A stretch of DNA of 64,000 nucleotides from Humulus lupulus (taxonomy: Eukaryota; Streptophyta; Magnoliopsida; Rosales; Cannabaceae), in NCBI RefSeq assembly GCF_963169125.1, contig NC_084798.1, positions 198,147,481-198,211,480 of the forward strand, read 5' to 3'. Made by a program: the position numbers and the translations under genes. Below are positions 57,465 to 64,000 of this stretch, in pieces (within the stretch, counting starts at the first letter, position 1; every line of letters starts with the position of its first letter). The notes under the pieces are model-generated. The model was given only the letters and a program-made list of their open reading frames with translations. It did not search any database and was not told where the DNA came from.

Positions 57465-59938
57465 ATGTGGAAAAAGAATGAGGACTCGTGGAAATGGATT
57501 TCAAATGGCTCACGATCAAGATCAAGTTTGGTACAAACTAACCTAACTTATGAGGAGTTAGTTGAACATATTTATGAAGTTACAGAAATCGATCGCAACC
57601 TCTTCGATATAGAATTAACTTACAAGATAACGACAATGGTGGAGATTGAACCAATTGCAATAAAAAATAGTATAGACATTGTTAGTTTCTTTACATGGCA
57701 AGAGCGTGATGTGGTTCCATTATGTGCGGGTTTGATCAAGAAGATGGAAAATATGCTCATTAAGGATAAACTTGTTACTAATATTGATTCTACTACAAAT
57801 GTTGATTCTATTGCAAACATTTCTACTGATGATACTGGTTTAAACGATGATAATAATGTTGATTTAGATGATGACAACGACGACGACAACGAAGATGATG
57901 ATGATGATGCTACCGATGGTGATGATGATGATGATGATGACAAAGATAACAATGATGAAGAGGGGGAAAGAAACAATATTGATGATGGTTTTGTTGAGTT
58001 AAATTTGAATGTCCCATGTCCTAAAAATAGAACTTTTGATGATTACTTTGACGATGCATACATATGTAATGTTCCTGATGCTAGTTCTGCACCTCACACT
58101 CTTGAAGATAACCATTTACCACTTCCTCGTGTATCCCCTAGTGATCATTGTAATGAAAGAAGTCATGTTAGTAGTACACCAAGCTCAAATGCAACAAGTA
58201 TTGATGAAGATGATTTTTGTGTTGGTCAATATTTTGTGGATATGAAAGAGATGAAGATGAAAGTACACATGCTTGCTATACGACGAAACTTTGAATTCAA
58301 AGTGAAAAAATAAAATAAGAAATTAGTGGTTTTGGTTTGTGTTGACCCCAATTGTAAGTGGAGAATTCGTGCGACAAAGGCATATGCAACAGGTTTGTTT
58401 GTTATTTGCAAGCATTGTAATGAGCACACTTGTTCTTTAGAAATGCGACAAAATCATCATCGACAAGCAACCTGTTCTATTATTGGAGAGCACTTGAAAG
58501 TGAGATATGAAGGTGTGAAAAAAGGTCCAAATCCAACACAAATAGTTAATGAGATGAACAAGAATCTTGGTGTAAAGTGTAGTTATTGGAAGGCAAGAAA
58601 GTGCGCACATGAACTTATAAGGGGTTCAGCGGCAAACAGTTATCCAAAACTCCCCTCTTACTTGTACATGGTCCAAAAGTCTAATCCTGGTACATACACT
58701 AGATTAATTGTTGATGAAGAACAGAAATTCAAATATTTAATTTTGTCTTTGGGAGTATCCATTAGAGGTTTTCGTTACATGAGAAAAGTTATATCTATTG
58801 ATGGAACTCATTTGAAAAACCAGTTTGGAGGAAATTTACTCATTGCAACTGCACAAGATGGAAATTTTCAAATTTATCCTCTTGCTTTTGGTATTGTTGA
58901 TTATGAGAATGATGCATCTTGGAATTGGTTTTTGACATGCTTACGAGATCAAGTGCCTGATACTACTGGTTTAGTGTTTATATCTGATAGACACGAAAGC
59001 ATTATAAAGGTAGTTCGAAATGTATATAAAAATGCTTACCATGGAGCTTGTATGTGGCATCTTGGACAAAATATCGAGACAAAATTTAGTGGTCAAGGTT
59101 TGAAAAAGTTGTTTGAGAAGACAACAAAAGCGTACAGAGTTTCAGAGTTCACAAAGTTATTTGCTGAGATTTCTACAAAAAAACCAAGTCTGGCAACATA
59201 CTTGAAGAATGCATCTTTTGAAAGCTGGTCTAGATGTCATTTCCATGGTAATCGATACAACATCATGACCACCAAAAATTCTGAGTCATTGAACCAAGTT
59301 TTTACAGAAGCTCGAGAATGACCCATTATTCCTTTATTGGAGGAAATTATCACTACATTCTCCATATGGTTGTATGAGAGAAGGACAAATGCAAATTCTT
59401 GTCCAACACCACTTACAGTTGACGTAGAAGATATAATGAGACAAAGATATGTAAAATCAAGGTACATGAGAGTTACACCCATTAATCTAAGTGAGTTCCA
59501 TGTTAAAGGTGAGCCACTAGATGATCTAGTTAATACTGAGGAACATTCTTGTACATGTCGAGAGTTTGACATTGATAAGATTGCATGTGTTCATGGCGTC
59601 ACTGCAGCAATGTATCGTGGAGTAGATGTTTATAGTCTATGCTCAAAATTCTACATGACTGAATTGTGGAGGATGTCTTATGCATAGTCTATTTACCCTT
59701 TACCACCTGAAATAGAATGGCTTGTTATCAGACCAGTTAAGTTAATTCCCCCAGGGAGACCAAAGAATAAACGAATTCATTCGAGAGGAGAGTTTCCAAA
59801 GGAGAAGAGTAATCCTTCACCTGAATTAACATCAAAGAAAGTAAAGGGTAAGGTTTCTGATGTTGATGGGGGAAAAAGCAACAGAAGTGTTCCAATTGTG
59901 GATGTTATGGGCACAAAGAAACCACATGCAAGAAGTGA
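57465..59938 (+). pseudogene. MURA-type Mutator transposase of MULE 2 (three stops, one frameshift)
   Basis: Colinear with the MULE 1 transposase: PB1-like start (LTYEELVEHIYEVTEIDRNLFD), a long Asp-rich tract (57860-57950), the MuDR zinc segment (VDPNCKWRIRATK...EHTCSLEMRQNHHRQA), DDE domain with SIDGTHL and FISDRHES, SWIM finger CTCREFDIDKIACVHG (59551-59598) and a knuckle CSNCGCYGHKETTC (59888-59929) ending at TGA 59936-59938. Stops lie at 58311-58313, 59319-59321 (where MULE 1 has Trp, so TGG to TGA) and 59685-59687. A frameshift between 59690 and 59888 puts the knuckle in another frame. A splice acceptor TTTTTTCAG just before 57437 suggests an upstream exon. More decayed than MULE 1. Confidence 0.9.
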
Positions 59939-60104
59939 TTATTTTTTAATTTATTTTGGACTTGGTTTGATGTTTAATGTTTTGATAATATTGTGTGATT
60001 TCATATTTTGGACTTGGTTTGTTATGTAATGTTTTAACTAGGTTGTCCGAGTATTTAAACTGGTTGTTGATAGTTTTAACTGTGCTACTTTATTGTGTTA
60101 TTGG

Positions 60105-60430
60105 AGCCTTTTTGGACATTTCAGACAACCTCTCGAAATTTTAGACGAGGTGTCAAACGTTTTTGATGGGTTATCAAAATTTGAGACTAGCTGTCAAAAG
60201 TTTTAGACAGGCTGTCAATATTTAAGACTAGTTGTCAAAAGTTTTAGACAGACAGTCAAATTTGAGACTAGCTATCGAAATTTTAGACTAGCTTTCGAAA
60301 GTTTTAGACAGGCAGTCAAAATTTTAGACTAGCTGTCGAAAGTTTTAGACAGGCTGTCAAAATTTTAGACAAGTTGTCGAAAGTTTTAGACAGGCCGTCA
60401 AAATTTTAGACAAGTTGTCGAAACTCATGG
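60105..60430. repeat. MULE 2 tandem array b (20-21-bp unit)
   Basis: Alternating units GTTTTAGACAGGCAGTCAAAA and TTTTAGACTAGCTGTCGAAA, just beyond the transposase 3' end, between the convergent genes. Confidence 0.92.
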
Positions 60431-60888
60431 CTAATTGTCAAAAAGGTATAATGAAATAAGATCCAATTCTACATGATAAAGTGTTGTTCTAATACTATAA
60501 ACATAATCATCATAATAGTACCTCAATAGATTATCTACCACTCAATCCTTGATCATCATAGTAGTTTGATTGAAAATTGTACCACTCAATCTGTAATCAT
60601 CACAATCTCATAAAGATTAAGTTTTGTTTAACTTTATAAAATGTTAGACAAGTTGTCGAAACTCATGGCTAATTGTCAAAAAGGTATAATGAATTAAGAT
60701 CCAATTCTACATGATAAAGTGTTGTTCTTATACTATAAATATAATCATCATAATAGTACCTCAATAGATTATCTACCACTCAATCCTTGATCATCATAGT
60801 AGTTTGATTGAAATATGTACCACTCATTCTGTAATCATCATAATCTCATAAAGATTAAGTTTTGTTTAACTTTATAAAATGTTAATTG
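60413..60888. repeat. 238-bp tandem duplication in MULE 2
   Basis: 60413-60650 and 60651-60888 are near-identical copies; both start AGTTGTCGAAACTCATGG. Only a few bases differ (AATGAAATAAG against AATGAATTAAG, ATAAACATAATC against ATAAATATAATC). The break lies in a short-repeat unit, so unequal crossing over in the array probably made it. Confidence 0.92.
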
Positions 60889-60934
60889 AGATATATGTTC
60901 TTTTATTGTGTTATTGGAGCCTTTTTAGACATTT

Positions 60935-61330
60935 CAAACATTTTAGACAACCTGTTGAAATTTGCGACTAGCTATCGAAAGTTTTAGACAGGCAGTCAAA
61001 ATTTTAGACTAGCTGTCGAAATTTTTAGACAGGCAGTCGAAATTTTAGACTAGCTATCGAAAGTTTTAGACAGGCAGTCAAAATTTTAGACTAGCTGTCA
61101 AAAGTTTTAGACAGGCAGTCAAAATTTTAGACTAGCTGTCAAAAGTTTTAGACATGCCGTCAAAATTTGAGACTAGCTGTCGAAATGTTTAGACAAGCAG
61201 TCGAAATTTCAGATTAGTTGTTGAAAGTTTTAGACAGGTAGTCAAAATTTTAGATTAGCTGTCGAAAGTTTTAGACAGGCCGTCAAAATTTGAGACTAGC
61301 TGTCGAAAGTTTTAGGCAGGCTGTCGAAAT
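60935..61330. repeat. MULE 2 tandem array c (20-21-bp unit)
   Basis: A long regular run of the same alternating units, up to the 3' side of the ULP1-like gene. Confidence 0.92.
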
Positions 61331-61394
61331 ATAACACAAAGAGGTCTGAAACAGTAACATCCATTACAAGTAGTCTATAACAGTTTGTGGTATA

Positions 61395-61600
61395 CCAGAA
61401 CAATTTTATACATAAACAAAATACCATTCCATTTCTTTTGCTAATAAATATCCAATACAAGTCATACTATAATAGTTTGATACATAAACAAAATACCATT
61501 CCATTGCCTTTGCTAATAAATATCCAATACAAGTCATACTATAAGAGTTTGATATATAAAAAAATACTATTCCATATTTTCCTTTACTATGGATCCCAAT
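61395..61600. repeat. 72-bp tandem repeat, about 2.5 copies
   Basis: A unit containing ATACATAAACAAAATACCAT and TTTGCTAATAAATATCC. The third copy is partial and ends in the last codons of the ULP1-like gene (stop 61587-61589). The 74- and 85-codon frames here only translate the repeat. Confidence 0.88.
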
Positions 61601-63762
61601 CTCTATTGTAGATTTCACATGCCATTTTTTTTCGAAAGAAGACAATATTGTCATCGTGAACATAATTCATGTTTAGCCCGCACATGTCGAACTCGATATG
61701 CTTGATGGAAAATATTCCACAAATTCCGCTGCATAAAGTAATTACAATTATATAACTCGTTCAAAATTAATCAAACCACATACAAATGTTCGGATGAAGT
61801 ACCTGGATTGGTCTTGAGGAATGTCACACAACCTTCGACATGTAAATGACTCAAAAATCTCAACCCATAAACTTACCACTTTGACGAAGCAAGTATGGTA
61901 GCATGCACTGGAAAGGCTCCAAGTGTTTGGTCAATTTTCGATCAGGTGTGAGGTTTATATTACTATCGAATACTACAATCTCCCACTTCTCCAACTTGAC
62001 TACGAAAGACACCCAATGTTTTCCTTCGATATTTAGTGGTGTGTAAAGTGTGTGAACATTCTCCCAAGCCTTTCCTCTAAGTTGTTTCTCACCATTAACA
62101 TACTTAATAAAAACATCATCAAATACAAACTCCTTGTAATTGTTACCTAAATTGAACTTCTCCCAATGTCCACAAAGCCACTGAGAAAAGAATTCATCAA
62201 GAATGGCAACATTCTGATAAAAAAGGTCATGATACTTTTGTGACCTTTTTCTTATGCCCCATAAAGCCTCATCTATATGCTGCATTAGTAATATCATTAT
62301 AAAGGGTAGCATACGCAAAATTTCATTTATAATATTTGAACAAGTAAAATTAAAAGACAATTACACTAACATCAGTAGACAGCCATGTTGCTGGAGTAAA
62401 TAACTGTTCAAAGTATTTTCTTTGGTAGCTGCCGGTTCCACAGTTAATTAACATGCTGCACACATCAAATTTTAAAGTGTGTTAGGCCTATAAAGACAAT
62501 CATAATGCAAGGAAAAATAATAAATTAAAGTACCTTGTGTTGTTCTCATTGAACCACTTCATAAAAGCCTCTTCCTTGTGCTCGTCAATCTTGCGAAATG
62601 GATCTACTTTGAACCCTTCACCTTTTCTAAATTTTCTCCTTTTTGTTGGGTCTCTATATGGTGTCGTCAGGGTAGGAGCACGTTTCCTTTTTCTCATTGA
62701 CCTAGGATTAGGAGATGTGACCTCAACTTCATTTTTGTTATTGCAAACAACATCATCGCCATTAAAAGTAAGTGGAGTAACATAGCTATACGCATCTCTG
62801 CACTCACCACCATCAAAATTTATGCCATTATATTTAGCCTCCAACTCAAACTCAGGTTGATTAGATTTACAATCACAACTATGAACCATCATTGATAACA
62901 CCAAGTCCAATATGGAGTCTATTTCATCTTGTTGCTTCATCAACTCATCAAAATGAGTGTTCATTTTCTTCTCCAAATCAACCCATAACCTTATCACATT
63001 GCCCGAATTCTGATTTGGATTGACATTTGAATCTGAAGGGCACATTTTTTTTTATCATCTGAAACATCAATCTTCTCTTCTTCCTTATTGTATTCACTCA
63101 AAACAGGACTGCAAACCTTACGTTTTTTAACAAAGGTATCAATCAAGTCTTCGGCTTTATCATTCAATGACTCAAAACCCTTCATGTATGGTTGGCACTT
63201 CTCTAACTCAGAAGCATGGAGGATATTATGTATGTCAATCTGTCAAACAAACATATAACGACTTAAATTTACCTTACTCATATTAAAATTAAATTCACAC
63301 ATCACCAAAATGGTAATTTTGACTTACTTTTCCATGAGTAAGCTTCAATGCCTGGCTATTCTCTTTGTATTCGGGCTCTTTTGCTTCCCAATGTAAGCAA
63401 CGAGGAGTCACATTTCCTTCTTTTTGGTTTGCAAATAAATTTCCAAGTAAATATATTGCTTCATAAATCCAAACCTAAAAAACCAAAAATGAAAAGAGAT
63501 AAATTAGACAAACTAAAGACAAGATACTGATGTTTAAATTCATTCAAATATGAAATTCAAATATATTAAACAACTAACCTGAAAAATATAAGGAAAACCA
63601 TATAATTTGTATGATTCTTTGCTTTTTGTTCCCACCAACCTTATTTTGGTACTTAACAGACTGTTTCTTCAAATTCGTCTTCAAACTATCTAATGTGAGA
63701 TTATAACATAACCTACCCCATGGATATTTGTTAAAGACATCCAAGTCCTCAACAATACCCAT
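61587..63762 (-). pseudogene. ULP1-like cysteine protease gene of MULE 2
   Basis: Minus strand. 63762-63574 is the DUF1985 part (DVFNKYPWGRLCYNLTLDSLK, matching the MULE 1 PWGRLSYEKTLFSL). 63185-62500 is a Lys/Glu-rich linker with DPTKRRKFRKG (MULE 1: DPTRKKKKAK) and EEAFMKWF. 62360-61860 is the peptidase core with HIDEALWGIRKR, LYTPLNIEGKHWVSF (His) and EIVVFDSN (Asp). After a short frame break comes CRRLCDIPQDQS, then a 74-bp intron (61802-61729, GTAC to GCAG), then SGICGIFSIKHIE with the catalytic Cys, and VFFRKKMACE before TAG at 61587-61589. The Asp of the GDCG motif is Ile here. It carries several breaks, and further exons lie toward and beyond the window end. Confidence 0.8.
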
Positions 63763-64000
63763 GTTTTCCTCCCCTATAGGTTATGCAAGCTCATGTGCAA
63801 GCATTACTCCTTCCAAACAATAAAGCAAAGCAAGTCTCAAATGATCCCAATTTTTCTTTATATATTTCTTCTTCTTATTTTCAACTCCCCTGCTAGATTT
63901 TCTTCACTCATATCCACAAACATAGTTTCCAAATCTTTAAGAATAATATGTCCTTCTACGTCCCTAACATACTATTTTTTAAGCCCATTACCCTTTCTTA
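63763..64000 (-). other. Upstream exon region of the MULE 2 ULP1-like gene, cut by window end
   Basis: By colinearity with MULE 1 this should encode the middle of the DUF1985 domain. Only short broken frames are readable, with a stop near 63780. Confidence 0.4.

Larger units (their letters stand above)
56585..64000. mobile_element. MULE 2: second Kaonashi-like element (truncated by window edge)
   Basis: Starts near GGCAAAATGGCC at 56585, after the copia LTR; the end is outside the window. It has a MURA gene on plus (57465-59938) and a ULP1-like gene on minus (63762 down to 61587), convergent as in MULE 1, but the whole element is flipped. A 20-21-bp tandem repeat, unrelated to that of MULE 1, fills the left subterminal region and the gap between genes. 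The right part (63763-64000, minus) continues the ULP1-like gene upstream. Confidence 0.85.

Noticed and set aside
57620..57976. Ser-rich minus-strand frame
   Set aside because: It is the complement of the Asp-coding GAT repeats in the MULE 2 transposase.

Overview
The window is nuclear DNA of a flowering plant. It is AT-rich and packed with long terminal repeat (LTR) retrotransposons and Mutator-like DNA transposons (MULEs), some with spliced genes. I see no convincing host gene, tRNA, rRNA or CRISPR array. The species cannot be named from the sequence alone. Almost everything is transposons nested inside one another, and many junctions can be read to the base because target-site duplications (TSDs) survive.

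Layout. (1) 1-4911, minus strand: the 5' part of a Tat-lineage Ty3/gypsy element (5' LTR, PBS, gag-protease, reverse transcriptase). It is one continuous reading frame broken only by stop codons, and it runs off the left edge. (2) 4977-23304, minus strand: a Ty1/copia element. Its 3' LTR (4977-6696) and 5' LTR (21455-23304) are separated by pol, gag and a long leader. Inside that leader sits an 8.3-kb MULE (12761-21084) carrying a ULP1-like cysteine protease gene (plus strand) and a MURA transposase gene (minus strand), facing each other tail to tail. (3) 24.2-28.35 kb: an LTR of a second Tat-type element, split by a longer insertion that itself contains a solo LTR (25138-27040). The Tat element continues at 28352-29286 and again at 46417-48125, where it carries an antisense gene. 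(4) 29287-46416, minus strand: a Ty3/gypsy element with 2.8-kb LTRs, inserted in that Tat element. It has an extra truncated tandem unit on its left, and three solo LTRs (30530-33352, 36069-37930, 40396-42266) are inserted in it. (5) 48.2-53.8 kb, plus strand: a decayed copia element whose LTR-like arms are inverted instead of direct, with another solo LTR (48701-50620) in the left arm. (6) 53826-56584: a gypsy LTR cut by a copia LTR. (7) 56585 to the window end: a second MULE with the same gene pair (MURA on plus, ULP1-like on minus) in the opposite overall orientation, running off the right edge.

Most notable. The two MULEs match the published Kaonashi type (transposase plus ULP1-like protease). 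Each is filled with its own short tandem repeat, an 11-bp unit in the first and a 20-21-bp unit in the second. The arrays sit in equivalent places: near the ends and between the two convergent genes. Both protease genes keep an intron at the same codon just before the catalytic cysteine motif. A second recurring signal is a G+C-rich island with repeated short palindromes of form GCG...CGC, present in several unrelated element families with a different palindrome in each. Five solo LTRs have perfect 5-bp TSDs, and these give a clear order of insertion.
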